From DASRQK01 sp964401685 (GTDB taxonomy: Bacteria; Bacteroidota; Bacteroidia; Sphingobacteriales; Sphingobacteriaceae): a stretch of DNA of 40,950 nt. Positions 8,308 to 16,291 of the stretch are shown piece after piece. Positions within the stretch are counted from its first letter, which is position 1, and each line of letters begins with the position of its first letter. The notes beneath the pieces were generated by a model, which did not search any database, was not told the origin of the DNA, and saw only the letters and a program-made list of their open reading frames with translations. The stretch lies in NCBI GenBank assembly GCA_964401685.1, contig CAYNZH010000018.1, forward strand, positions 1 to 40,950. Reading direction: 5' to 3'. A program made the position numbers and the translations under genes.

Positions 8308-9642
8308 TTAAAATATACGGTCGTGAAGCGATCTTAGTGCTTCAACCTTGTCCTCAGTACGGATCAACAATGAAATATTGTTATTGCTGCCCCCGTAGGA
8401 GATCATCCTCACGGGTATGTGTTTAATTGCGTCCAGTATACGGGATGCGTAGCCATGGGTGTTCTTGCCAAATTCACCGACGACACAGACAATAGTCTGA
8501 TCCAGATCCGCCTCGACTTGACCGAAAGCAGCTAATTCAATCAATATGTCCCTCAGGTGCCGGTCGTCGTCTATGGTGAGTGATACGGCAACTTCTGACG
8601 TTGTGATCATGTCTATAGGCGTCTTGAAGCGTTCGAAGACTTCAAATACTTGACGCAGAAATCCATAAGCCAGCAGCATCCTTGACGAATGAATACGAAT
8701 CGCGGTGAGTCCGTCCTTGGCCGCAATGGCCCGGACCGCGTTTGCATTTTCGTGGGACGCGTCGTTCTGTGGGCGATCATGGCTCACCAAGGTACCTGGA
8801 TGCGTGGGTTCCAGGGTGTCGAGTATCCGTACAGGAATGTTGTGCTTACGTGCAGGAAAAATACATTGGGGATGCAAGATCTTGGCACCAAAATAGGCTA
8901 ACTCAGCCGCTTCGTCAAAGTTAAGATGAGACAAAGGTCTGGTTCCCTTCACTATGCGAGGATCGTTGTTGTGAATCCCGTCTATATCCGTCCAGATCTG
9001 AATCTCCTCTGCGTCAAGAGCTGCGCCAATCAGAGAAGCCGTATAGTCACTTCCTCCCCTTCTGAGATTGTCGATTTCCTCGTGGCTATTCTTGCATATA
9101 TAACCTTGAGTAATAAACAGATTATGATCGTTCGCGGCCAGCAAAACATCATTTAGCTGCGCTCGGATTTGCGTGATATCCGGCTCGTGGTTTTCATCTG
9201 TTTTCATGAAATCGAGGGCAGGGAGCAGTTTGGAACGTATGCCCAACTCGGTCAGGTAAAAATGAAACAGGGTTGTGGACAAAAGTTCGCCCTGAGCCAG
9301 CACGATTCTTTCTTCGATCGGTGTAAACAGCTGCGTGGAGAATTGAGAAATCAGGTCAAAGTGAAACTGGACCAGGTCAAGTGCGTTGGTTTTACCCTCG
9401 GCGGTCTCCATCAGACCTTCAGCGAAATCAATATACTGATCCCGGAGGTCTTTAATAAGCTTTAAGGCGTTTGTTCTGTCTTCATTCAGAAAGTTTTTCG
9501 CGACCTCAGCTAGGGCATTGGTCGTCCCGGAGATAGCCGATAACACAAGAATTTGATGCTCAGAGGGATTAATAATATCCATCAAAGCTTTCATACGCTC
9601 GGGACTACCCAGAGAAGTTCCGCCGAATTTTAACACTTTCAT
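8308..9642 (-). CDS. lysC: Aspartokinase (monofunctional, ACT domains)
   Basis: Phosphorylates aspartate, committing it to lysine, threonine and methionine synthesis. The amino acid kinase domain begins at once with KFGGTS (residues 5-10) and includes RGGSDYTAS and WTDIDGIHNNDPR. The C-terminal 140 residues hold two ACT-like regulatory segments (around AIRIHSSRML and QTIVCVVGEFG), where lysine or threonine feedback would act. No homoserine dehydrogenase domain is attached, so it is not ThrA. The frame is open from a GTG at 9648, but the ATG at 9642 gives the canonical MKVLKFGGTS and is preferred (444 residues). It forms an operon with lysA. Confidence 0.95.
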   Translation of the reverse strand: MKVLKFGGTSLGSPERMKALMDIINPSEHQILVLSAISGTTNALAEVAKNFLNEDRTNALKLIKDLRDQYIDFAEGLMETAEGKTNALDLVQFHFDLISQFSTQLFTPIEERIVLAQGELLSTTLFHFYLTELGIRSKLLPALDFMKTDENHEPDITQIRAQLNDVLLAANDHNLFITQGYICKNSHEEIDNLRRGGSDYTASLIGAALDAEEIQIWTDIDGIHNNDPRIVKGTRPLSHLNFDEAAELAYFGAKILHPQCIFPARKHNIPVRILDTLEPTHPGTLVSHDRPQNDASHENANAVRAIAAKDGLTAIRIHSSRMLLAYGFLRQVFEVFERFKTPIDMITTSEVAVSLTIDDDRHLRDILIELAAFGQVEADLDQTIVCVVGEFGKNTHGYASRILDAIKHIPVRMISYGGSNNNISLLIRTEDKVEALRSLHDRIF

Positions 9643-9670
9643 ACACACCGAGATTTTTGCTCAATTGTCC

Positions 9671-9678
9671 CAAATATA
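9671..9678 (-). promoter_or_regulatory. Candidate -7 box for lysC-lysA
   Basis: Minus-strand TATATTTG, an exact TAnnTTTG match, lies in the 57 bases between the serA stop and the lysC ATG. It predicts a leader of about 20 bases. It implies that lysC-lysA has its own promoter even though serC-serA lies just upstream on the same strand. No convincing -33 box. Confidence 0.4.
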
Positions 9679-9699
9679 GGAGAATCCTCGCAGGGTTTA

Positions 9700-10659
9700 T
9701 CACATCACCGGTTGTTTTTTGAAAAATTCTATGATTGTCTGGGCCAATTCCTCACCAATTCTACCTTGGGCTTCCTGAGTTGCCGCACCGATATGTGGGG
9801 AAAGAGAGATCCTCGGGTGTGTCAATAACGCTTTTCGTGGTCGCGGCTCGCCTTCAAACACATCCAAACCTGCAAAGGCAACTTTCCCGTTATCCAGGGC
9901 GCTGATCAGTGCTTCTTCATGTATAATGCCTCCTCTGGCCGTGTTTATCAGGCCAACGCCGTCTTTCAGATAGGGAAAGTCCAAGACGTCCAAAAGGGGT
10001 TTGTCCAAATAAGGGACATGGAAGGAAATAAAGTCTGATTCGCTGTACAGATCCTGAAGACTCAGCTTCCGGACAGGAACATCCACGCTGACGCCACCAG
10101 ATAGGTGCAGGGTCATGTGCTTGGGCACATCGTAAGGGTCGCTGACGACCACATTCATGCCCAGTCCCAATCCTATGCGCGCGACCTCGCGCCCGATGCG
10201 GCCGAAACCGACGATGCCCAGTGTCTTTCCCCGGAGTTCCGTTCCCTGTGCATAGGCTTTTTTCAGGGTAGAAAACTGGCTGTGTCCTTCGACGGGCATC
10301 TTGCGCTGAGAATCATACAGAAATCTTACCCCGCTAAGCAGGTGCGCGAAAACCAGTTCGGCCACTGAAAGCGAAGAGGCCGACGGTGTGTTGATCACTT
10401 CAACGCCCTTGGATCGGGCATACTCGACCGCGATATTGTCCATTCCTACTCCTCCCCGGCCGATCAGGCGGAGATGAGGAGCGGCGTCTATTAAATCTTC
10501 ACGTACCTGGGTCGCACTCCTCACCAGGATAGCGTCGTAATCCTTTATTCTCCCGTTCAATTCCTGTTGGGGAATATGCTGGGTGTCGACCAGGAAGCCA
10601 GCATTTCTCAATAGGATTTCACCATTCTTATCTATGCCATCATTCGCCAATATTCTCAT
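9700..10659 (-). CDS. serA: D-3-phosphoglycerate dehydrogenase, short form
   Basis: Oxidises 3-phosphoglycerate to 3-phosphohydroxypyruvate with NAD, the first step of serine synthesis. The Rossmann motif GFGRIG is at residues 151-156. Catalytic Arg is expected in INTARGG, Glu in the following strand (FEGEPR) and His289 in SPHIGAAT. At 319 residues it ends straight after the catalytic fold and lacks the C-terminal ACT domain through which serine inhibits longer SerA proteins. The open frame reaches a GTG at 10662, but the adjoining ATG at 10659 is the better start. It follows serC by nine bases, and this pairing makes SerA far more likely than a generic 2-hydroxyacid dehydrogenase. Confidence 0.92.
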   Translation of the reverse strand: MRILANDGIDKNGEILLRNAGFLVDTQHIPQQELNGRIKDYDAILVRSATQVREDLIDAAPHLRLIGRGGVGMDNIAVEYARSKGVEVINTPSASSLSVAELVFAHLLSGVRFLYDSQRKMPVEGHSQFSTLKKAYAQGTELRGKTLGIVGFGRIGREVARIGLGLGMNVVVSDPYDVPKHMTLHLSGGVSVDVPVRKLSLQDLYSESDFISFHVPYLDKPLLDVLDFPYLKDGVGLINTARGGIIHEEALISALDNGKVAFAGLDVFEGEPRPRKALLTHPRISLSPHIGAATQEAQGRIGEELAQTIIEFFKKQPVM

Positions 10660-10668
10660 CACTAGTTC

Positions 10669-11736
10669 TTATTTGTAGTTTTCTTCAAATTCTTGCATGG
10701 CATCGACCAAGGCATTGATACCTGATATTCCCATGGCATTATATATAGATGCTCTAAAGCCCCCGACACTGCGGTGTCCTTTGAGGTTCTCCAGATTCCT
10801 TTGTTGTGCAAATCCAGCAAACGCCGATTCCACTTCCGGCGAACGGCCAACGAAGGTCACATTCATCAAAGAGCGGTCATCCGGATGTGCCGTCCCAGAG
10901 AAAAGGCTATTTCTATCAATTTCCTCATACAGGGTTCTGGATTTCACCCGGTTTTCCTCTTCTATCACGTGTACACCGCCCTTTTCCTTCAGCCAGCGAA
11001 GATTGAGCATGGCTACATAAATGGCAAATACCGGCGGAGTGTTAAACATGGATCCCGCTGCAATATGCGACCTGAAATCCAGGTAGGCAGGTAGCGTCCT
11101 CTCCGATTTGCCCAAAATATCCTCCCGGACAATAACCAGGGTCATTCCGGCTGGTCCGACATTTTTCTGTGCACCCGCGTAAATGAGGCTAAAATCCTCT
11201 ACGGCAAATTTGCGACTAAATATATCTGAAGACATGTCAGCAACGACTGGCTGTGAAAGCTTTGGAAAGTCAAAGATCTGCGTGCCGTAAATGGTGTTAT
11301 TTGACGTTAGGTGAAAGTAAGAGGCATTTTCAGGAATCTCGTAGCCCCTGGGAATATAATTATAATTCTTGTCCGAGGACGAAGCCGCTATCCTCACTTC
11401 ACCAACACGGGACGCCTCCTTGATGGCCTTTGTTGCCCAAACCCCTGTGTCCAGATATGCGGCAAAACCATCCTGGGGAAGTAGATTTAATGGAACTTGA
11501 GCAAACTGGGATGCGGCGCCTCCCTGTAAAAAAAGTACAGCATAGCCCCGAGGAATTTCCAAAAGCTCTCTCACCAGGGAAGTTGCTTCTTCAAGAATGC
11601 CCTCAAAATCCTGGCTTCTGTGGGAAATCTCCAAAACCGATAGTCCGCTCCCATTCAGGTCCAAAACTGCGTCGGCAGCTTGTTTCAACACATCTTGCGG
11701 CAGCATACTCGGCCCTGCGGAAAAATTATATTTCAT
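10669..11736 (-). CDS. serC: Phosphoserine aminotransferase
   Basis: PLP-dependent transamination of 3-phosphohydroxypyruvate with glutamate to phosphoserine; it also serves pyridoxine synthesis in many bacteria. The start MKYNFSAGPSMLP is diagnostic, so the ATG at 11736 is chosen over an upstream in-frame extension to 11763. Lys191 in GAQKNVGPAG is the Schiff-base lysine. C-terminal GHRSVGGFRASIYNA binds the phosphate. 355 residues is normal. Together with serA it forms a two-gene operon for the first two steps of serine synthesis; phosphoserine phosphatase (serB) is not in the window. Confidence 0.97.
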   Translation of the reverse strand: MKYNFSAGPSMLPQDVLKQAADAVLDLNGSGLSVLEISHRSQDFEGILEEATSLVRELLEIPRGYAVLFLQGGAASQFAQVPLNLLPQDGFAAYLDTGVWATKAIKEASRVGEVRIAASSSDKNYNYIPRGYEIPENASYFHLTSNNTIYGTQIFDFPKLSQPVVADMSSDIFSRKFAVEDFSLIYAGAQKNVGPAGMTLVIVREDILGKSERTLPAYLDFRSHIAAGSMFNTPPVFAIYVAMLNLRWLKEKGGVHVIEEENRVKSRTLYEEIDRNSLFSGTAHPDDRSLMNVTFVGRSPEVESAFAGFAQQRNLENLKGHRSVGGFRASIYNAMGISGINALVDAMQEFEENYK

Positions 11737-11751
11737 GTTATCTTTTTTTGT

Positions 11752-11759
11752 CAAAAATA
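11752..11759 (-). promoter_or_regulatory. Candidate -7 box for serC-serA
   Basis: Minus-strand TATTTTTG, an exact TAnnTTTG match, 15 bases upstream of the serC ATG. It would leave a leader of only about ten bases. Weak evidence beyond the match itself. Confidence 0.3.
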
Positions 11760-11794
11760 ACATTAATTTTTTATGAAAAAAGCATCAATTCCAC

Positions 11795-12622
11795 TTATTC
11801 TTTAAAAAAGAGGGAAGGAATCACCGGATAATTTGCAACTGCCTTAGTCAGACTCCGTGCAAATATTTGCTGAAAAAAAGTCTTGTGAGGCCTTGTAAAG
11901 ACCAAAATATCCAATCCCAACGTATCAACGACCCGCGTAACCGCATTGACATCTACCTTATCAACCTCTACTTCCTGGTGCGCAATAGAGCGTTCGGGAA
12001 ACGCACTTTTCGCAGTCTCGCGCCAGGAATTTGCCTTCTCGGACAGCGTCTGTTTGGATGAGGAATTCAGGTGAATGATGTCGACGCGGGTATTGTCCAG
12101 AACCAAATCAAAGGTCGCTGCAAGTGAACGCATCTCGTGCTCGCTATAGGCACTGAAAAACCCTACGTGTTTTAAGGAAAATTCGGGTGTATTTGCTGGC
12201 ACAACCAGCACCGGAAGTGAGGATTTTTTGAGTACTTCGTAGGTCGTGCTACCAAAAATATTCTCCGCAACGTTGGTCACTCCTTTAGTACCCATGACGA
12301 TAAGCTCAATAGCCGGGTTTTTTTTCAGGTGTTCGGTCAATGCGTCCATGAGGAAGCCTCTCACGCATTCGCCCTGGATATCCACATCGACAAACTGGGC
12401 TCTGAGCGTCTCGAGAAGGTTTTTCATACTTTTCTCGGCCTCCTCATCTGCCCATTCGATTTGCTTTACGCTTGTACCCTTTTCGTCATAACCCGAATAA
12501 AGCACGATATATACATGGTACAAAATGACCTTATAGTTCTTTGCTTTTGCCAGTTCAAGTGCATATTGGGATGCAATAAATGCATTCTCAGAAAAATCGG
12601 TGGGTACAATAATCGTCTTCAT
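11795..12622 (-). CDS. Universal stress protein with two UspA domains
   Basis: A cytoplasmic stress-linked protein of 275 residues with two UspA-like halves. The first half (about 1-140) starts MKTIIVPTDFSENA and keeps the ATP-binding pattern G-x2-G-x9-G-S (in GTKGVTNVAENIFGSTT). The second half (about 145-275) lacks that pattern and may not bind nucleotide. Tandem Usp proteins of this size are common in Bacteroidota. It is followed after 58 bases by serC on the same strand and is divergent from panB. Which stress it answers cannot be told from sequence. Confidence 0.9.
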   Translation of the reverse strand: MKTIIVPTDFSENAFIASQYALELAKAKNYKVILYHVYIVLYSGYDEKGTSVKQIEWADEEAEKSMKNLLETLRAQFVDVDIQGECVRGFLMDALTEHLKKNPAIELIVMGTKGVTNVAENIFGSTTYEVLKKSSLPVLVVPANTPEFSLKHVGFFSAYSEHEMRSLAATFDLVLDNTRVDIIHLNSSSKQTLSEKANSWRETAKSAFPERSIAHQEVEVDKVDVNAVTRVVDTLGLDILVFTRPHKTFFQQIFARSLTKAVANYPVIPSLFFKE

Positions 12623-12640
12623 AACTTCTATATTTTTTCA

Positions 12641-12648
12641 TAAAGTTA
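12641..12648 (-). promoter_or_regulatory. Candidate -7 box for the universal stress gene
   Basis: Minus-strand TAACTTTA (one mismatch to TAnnTTTG), 18 bases upstream of the ATG. A TTTA sits 19 bases further upstream where TTTG would be expected. It lies in the region shared with panB on the other strand. Confidence 0.3.
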
Positions 12649-12699
12649 GTGAAAATTTCTTCTTTCTGTAAATATCTGGCAAAAATAAAATTTTATCCC

Positions 12700-12707
12700 T
12701 AGGTTTG
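12700..12707 (+). promoter_or_regulatory. Candidate -7 box for panB
   Basis: TAGGTTTG, an exact TAnnTTTG match, 22 bases upstream of the panB ATG at 12730. The -33 position holds only a weak TGG. Predicted leader is about 16 bases. Confidence 0.4.
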
Positions 12708-12729
12708 TTTCGGATTGAACGATGAAAAT

Positions 12730-13545
12730 ATGTCAGTAAATAAAGAAATTAAGCGTAAAACCACCCAAACCATCCGGGAAATGAAAAGCCGTGGCGAGAA
12801 AATCAGTATGCTGACGGGCTATGATTTTTCTACTGCGGCCATACTAGACGAGGCCGGGATAGATATTATATTGGTGGGCGACTCTGCCGCAAATGTCGTG
12901 GCGGGCCACGAAACCACCTTACCCATCACGCTGAGAGACATGATGTTTTTGGCATCATCGGTTGTCCGAGCGTGCAAACAGGCGTTGGTAGTGGTCGATT
13001 TGCCTTTCGGCAGCTACCACGGAAATCCCTACGACGCGCTGAAGGCGGCAACGCGAATCATGAAAAAAACGGGTGCACATGCGGTCAAACTCGAAGGTGG
13101 CGAAGAGGTCAGCGACGCTATTGGCCTGATGGTGAAGGCCGGCATTCCGGTGATGGGCCACCTGGGATTGACGCCTCAATCCATCCATCAATTTGGCTCA
13201 TTTGGGGTCAGGGCTAAAAACCAGGGGGAGGCGCAACTGCTCAAGGACAATGCTAAAAAACTACAGGATTTGGGTTGTTTCTCGCTGGTTATGGAAAAAA
13301 TCCCCGCACAGCTCGCTGCTGAAGTAACGCAGAATCTGCAGATTCCGACTATTGGGATTGGCGCCGGAGCTGGATGCGACGGACAGGTTCTGGTGATCAA
13401 CGACCTCTTGGGCTTGACAAAGGATTTTAAACCAAAGTTTCTCAGGCAATACCTCAACCTCTATGATGAGATCAAAAATGCAACCACGAAGTATATTGAT
13501 GACGTAAAATCAGGAGATTTCCCCAGCAAAGACGAAGAATACTGA
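12730..13545 (+). CDS. panB: 3-methyl-2-oxobutanoate hydroxymethyltransferase (ketopantoate synthesis)
   Basis: Transfers a hydroxymethyl group from methylene-tetrahydrofolate to alpha-ketoisovalerate, giving ketopantoate for pantothenate and CoA. Seen in 271 residues: GDSAANVVAGHETT (Mg and substrate site), VKLEGG, GIPVMGHLGLTPQS and GIGAGAGCDGQ, all PanB signatures in order. The open frame extends to a TTG at 12715, but the ATG at 12730 gives the standard length and fits the -7 box. It is convergent with obgE, the stops being three bases apart. panC and panD are not in the window. Confidence 0.96.
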   Translation: MSVNKEIKRKTTQTIREMKSRGEKISMLTGYDFSTAAILDEAGIDIILVGDSAANVVAGHETTLPITLRDMMFLASSVVRACKQALVVVDLPFGSYHGNPYDALKAATRIMKKTGAHAVKLEGGEEVSDAIGLMVKAGIPVMGHLGLTPQSIHQFGSFGVRAKNQGEAQLLKDNAKKLQDLGCFSLVMEKIPAQLAAEVTQNLQIPTIGIGAGAGCDGQVLVINDLLGLTKDFKPKFLRQYLNLYDEIKNATTKYIDDVKSGDFPSKDEEY

Positions 13546-13548
13546 GAA

Positions 13549-14550
13549 TTATTTCGTGTTTATTGTTTGCCAGAGCATGTCCTTCAAACGGGTTATATTC
13601 TCCCCGGAAACTGCAGAAATGAATACATGTGGTAGATCCAGAGGAATTTCCTTCCTCATTTCATACTGGAGTTCCTCGTCCAATAGATCTGACTTTGTAA
13701 TGGCCAATATTCGGGGTTTGTCCATCAATTCGGGATTGAAGGCCTCCAGTTCGTTGAGCAAAATTTCGTATTCTTCCGAGATAAAACGTGTCGTATCTGC
13801 TGGTACCATAAATAACAGTACGGCATTGCGTTCTATATGCCTCAGAAATCGGTGGCCGAGTCCTTTGCCCTGGGATGCGCCTTCGATGATACCGGGAATG
13901 TCTGCCATAACGAAGGATTTTCCGTCTCTATAGCGGACCATCCCGAGATTTGGCGTCAGCGTTGTAAAAGGATAATCCGCAATTTCAGGTTTAGCTGCTG
14001 AGACCACGGACAATAAGGTTGACTTTCCGGCGTTCGGAAATCCGACCAGACCAACGTCCGCGAGCACCTTTAGTTCGAGAACCATCCATTCTTCCCGACC
14101 CGGCTCGCCGGGTTGCGCATAGCGCGGAGTCTGCCGCGTGGAACTCTTGAAGTGCCAGTTGCCCAGCCCGCCTCGTCCACCCGCCACTAAAATCTTTTCC
14201 TCGCCGTGCTGCGTTATATCGAAGAGTATCTCACCTGTCTCCGCATTGCGGGCTATCGTCCCTACAGGGACTTCGAGAATTTCGTCCTGTCCGTCGGCTC
14301 CCGTTTTCAAGGCACTTCCTCCCTGCTCGCCCGAGGCGGCGATAACATGTTTTCGGTATTTCAAGTGTAGCAGGGTCCAGAGTTGACTATTGCCGCGTAC
14401 GATCACGTGACCGCCCCTTCCTCCGTCGCCGCCATCAGGCCCGCCCTTTGAAGTGAATTTATCACGATGAAGATGAGCAGAACCTCCTCCACCTTTGCCT
14501 GAGCGGCAGCAAATTTTCACATAATCAACAAAGTTCGAACCTTGGGACAC
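13549..14550 (-). CDS. obgE: Obg family GTPase
   Basis: Essential GTPase tied to late 50S ribosome assembly, stringent response and replication control. The N-terminal Obg fold has its glycine-rich repeats (GKGGGGSAHLHRDKF, GGPDGGDGGRGGHV). The G domain follows with G1 GFPNAGKST near residue 166, G3 DIPGIIEGAS, G4 TKSD and G5 SAVSG. At 333 residues it ends soon after the G domain, lacking the variable acidic C-terminal tail of enterobacterial ObgE. It sits 26 bases downstream of adk on the same strand, and adk-obgE is probably one operon. Confidence 0.96.
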   Translation of the reverse strand: MSQGSNFVDYVKICCRSGKGGGGSAHLHRDKFTSKGGPDGGDGGRGGHVIVRGNSQLWTLLHLKYRKHVIAASGEQGGSALKTGADGQDEILEVPVGTIARNAETGEILFDITQHGEEKILVAGGRGGLGNWHFKSSTRQTPRYAQPGEPGREEWMVLELKVLADVGLVGFPNAGKSTLLSVVSAAKPEIADYPFTTLTPNLGMVRYRDGKSFVMADIPGIIEGASQGKGLGHRFLRHIERNAVLLFMVPADTTRFISEEYEILLNELEAFNPELMDKPRILAITKSDLLDEELQYEMRKEIPLDLPHVFISAVSGENITRLKDMLWQTINTK

Positions 14551-14576
14551 TGTAGAATTATTTAACGATATACACT

Positions 14577-15152
14577 TTATACTTTATAACCATCGACCAC
14601 TTCACAAAGTTTTGCAAATATGGCATCAATTTCACCTATCCCATCTACGCGCGAAAGTTTCCCCTGGCTTTCGTAGTATGGAAGAACATGGATGGTTTTA
14701 TTGAAATATTCTTCAATTCGCTTTTTCAATTTTTCCTGATCATCATCCGCTCGGTTGCTGATCGCTTTGCGCTTGGCAATACGCTCTGTGAGCACTGCTT
14801 CGGTGACGTCTAAAGCGATCACCCCGGTAATAGTCTCTCCTTTTGACGTCAGAAAAGCATCCAAGGCTTCTGCCTGAGGAACGGTCCGAGGGAATCCGTC
14901 GAAAATAAACCCTTCAGCTGCAGGGTTTCTGTCAATTTCCTCTTCCAACATAGCGATGGTAATTTCATCCGGAACCAACTCTCCGTCAGCGATAAGCTGG
15001 CTTACTTGAAGACCTAGAGGCGTTTTTTGGCTGATGTGTGCGCGAAAAATATCACCTGTTGAAATATGTACCAACTGATACTTATCGATAAGCTTCTGGG
15101 ACTGCGTTCCTTTTCCCGCGCCGGGAGGGCCAAATAATACAAGGTTGAGCAT
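14577..15152 (-). CDS. adk: Adenylate kinase (short form)
   Basis: Interconverts ATP + AMP and 2 ADP in the cytoplasm. P-loop GPPGAGKGT is at residues 8-16, the AMP-binding segment STGDIFRAHI follows, and GFIFDGFPRT is the signature. At 191 residues it is the short type with a small lid (around RIAKRKAISNRADD) that lacks the zinc-binding Cys residues. The ATG at 15152 matches the family N-terminus. Transcribed toward obgE; a tRNA gene and terminator lie just upstream. Confidence 0.96.
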   Translation of the reverse strand: MLNLVLFGPPGAGKGTQSQKLIDKYQLVHISTGDIFRAHISQKTPLGLQVSQLIADGELVPDEITIAMLEEEIDRNPAAEGFIFDGFPRTVPQAEALDAFLTSKGETITGVIALDVTEAVLTERIAKRKAISNRADDDQEKLKKRIEEYFNKTIHVLPYYESQGKLSRVDGIGEIDAIFAKLCEVVDGYKV

Positions 15153-15180
15153 AAAATCTGCGATTGTATAAAAGAAAAAT

Positions 15181-15215
15181 AAAGCCTAATCTTCTTCCCA
15201 AGACGATTAGGCTTT
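15181..15215 (-). terminator. Intrinsic terminator between tRNA-Arg and adk
   Basis: AAAGCCTAATC (15181-15191) pairs with GATTAGGCTTT (15205-15215), an 11-bp stem. On the minus strand it is followed by a T-rich tail (TTTATTTTTC), so it should end the tRNA transcript before adk. Confidence 0.8.
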
Positions 15216-15222
15216 CTGAAAT

Positions 15223-15299
15223 TGGTGCATCTGTAGGGATTCGAACCCCAAACCTCCTGATCCGTAGTCAGGTGCTCTATCCAGTTAAGCTACAGATGC
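15223..15299 (-). tRNA. tRNA-Arg (anticodon ACG), CCA encoded
   Basis: The minus strand folds as a full cloverleaf: acceptor GCATCTG pairing with CAGATGC, discriminator A and an encoded CCA, D arm with GG, anticodon stem CCTGA/TCAGG around loop CTACGGA, and T arm with TTCGAAT. The anticodon at the centre of the loop is ACG, reading CGU/CGC/CGA codons once A34 is converted to inosine by TadA. It is 77 bases with CCA. A terminator follows directly and a good -7 box precedes it, so it is an independent unit. Confidence 0.96.
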
Positions 15300-15318
15300 G
15301 TGTCCCGCAATGGGAATG

Positions 15319-15326
15319 CAAAGATA
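15319..15326 (-). promoter_or_regulatory. Promoter -7 box of tRNA-Arg
   Basis: Minus-strand TATCTTTG matches TAnnTTTG exactly, 19 bases before the mature 5' end of the tRNA. TTTTC lies 19 bases further upstream where TTTG is expected. It predicts a 5' tail of about a dozen bases. Confidence 0.5.
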
Positions 15327-15439
15327 GAAATCAGATCGACAATTCGAAAATATTTTTGAAAATAAAAACTATTCTGCTGAAAATGAGCATTATACTTCAG
15401 ACTATAGGATATAAGAAAATTAATCCCTAATTTAGATTG

Positions 15440-16291
15440 ATGAAAATAATACGGAGAAAACTAATCGCACACAAACGCATCACGATCGGTGATATCGCCT
15501 TTTCGTACTTGATAAAGGAAGGAGATGATCAGGGCGGCGGAAATTCTCAGTCTCCTACGGTTGTATTTATTCACGGATTTCCCTTCAACAAAAACATGTG
15601 GATTTCGCAATTGCGCGCCTTGCCCCGACACGTGACCGGGATTGCGATTGATGTCCGAGGCCACGGGAACAGCACGATGGGTCATGGATTCTTTAGTATT
15701 GACGTATTTGCCCGCGATCTCATCGTTTTTCTTAAGAAACTTCAGATTGAGAAATCGGTGTTATGTGGGGTTTCCATGGGCGGGTATATTGCATTGCGCG
15801 CGCATCAAATTGAGCCCGAGGCTTTTGCGGGGATGATTTTGTGTGACACCCACGCGCAATCCGACTCGGATGGGCAAAAGGTTCAACGTTTTGACACGAT
15901 TCAATCCGTATTGACACACGGTACACGTGCTTTCTCGATAAATTTTACCGAAAAAGTGTTCTCGGGACACAGCCTCCAGCACAATGAAAATGCAGTTGAA
16001 CTCATAAAAAGCAGTATTCGACGCAATAATATACGCAGCATCTGCGCTTCGCTACTAGCCATGGCTGCCAGGACGGACACCCGTGCGTATCTCCCCCATA
16101 TCCGTATTCCAGTGCTTCTGGTTCGAGGCGAGGAGGATCAAATCACACCCAGGCATCTCATGGAGGAAATGAATAAAATGCTGCCGCAGAGTGACTACAT
16201 TGAACTTCGACGCTGCGGACACCTGCCTAATCTGGAAGACCCAGAGACGTTTAACCGGCATTTGAACGAGTGGTTTTTGCGGCACTTTTAG
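15440..16291 (+). CDS. Alpha/beta hydrolase
   Basis: A 283-residue serine hydrolase of the alpha/beta fold; the substrate is unknown. Seen: oxyanion motif HGFPFNKNMW, DVRGHGNS, nucleophile elbow GVSMGG (Ser), Asp in GEEDQITP and His in CGHLPNLEDPE, a complete triad in the right order with a cap region between the elbow and the Asp. Closest family patterns are the esterase, haloperoxidase and 3-oxoadipate enol-lactonase branch; nothing nearby narrows this. The open frame begins at a TTG (15437), but the adjoining ATG (15440) is preferred. It lies alone on its strand and its last four bases overlap the convergent TonB-plug gene. A -7-like TATTTTTG at 15351-15358 would give an 80-base leader. 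Confidence 0.88.
   Translation: MKIIRRKLIAHKRITIGDIAFSYLIKEGDDQGGGNSQSPTVVFIHGFPFNKNMWISQLRALPRHVTGIAIDVRGHGNSTMGHGFFSIDVFARDLIVFLKKLQIEKSVLCGVSMGGYIALRAHQIEPEAFAGMILCDTHAQSDSDGQKVQRFDTIQSVLTHGTRAFSINFTEKVFSGHSLQHNENAVELIKSSIRRNNIRSICASLLAMAARTDTRAYLPHIRIPVLLVRGEEDQITPRHLMEEMNKMLPQSDYIELRRCGHLPNLEDPETFNRHLNEWFLRHF

Noticed and set aside
11737..11763. Upstream in-frame start for serC
   Set aside because: It adds nine residues before the diagnostic MKYNFSAGPS start and lies over the candidate -7 box.
15164..15430. 88-codon plus-strand frame across the terminator and tRNA-Arg
   Set aside because: It reads through a clear tRNA gene and terminator on the other strand; no family resemblance.
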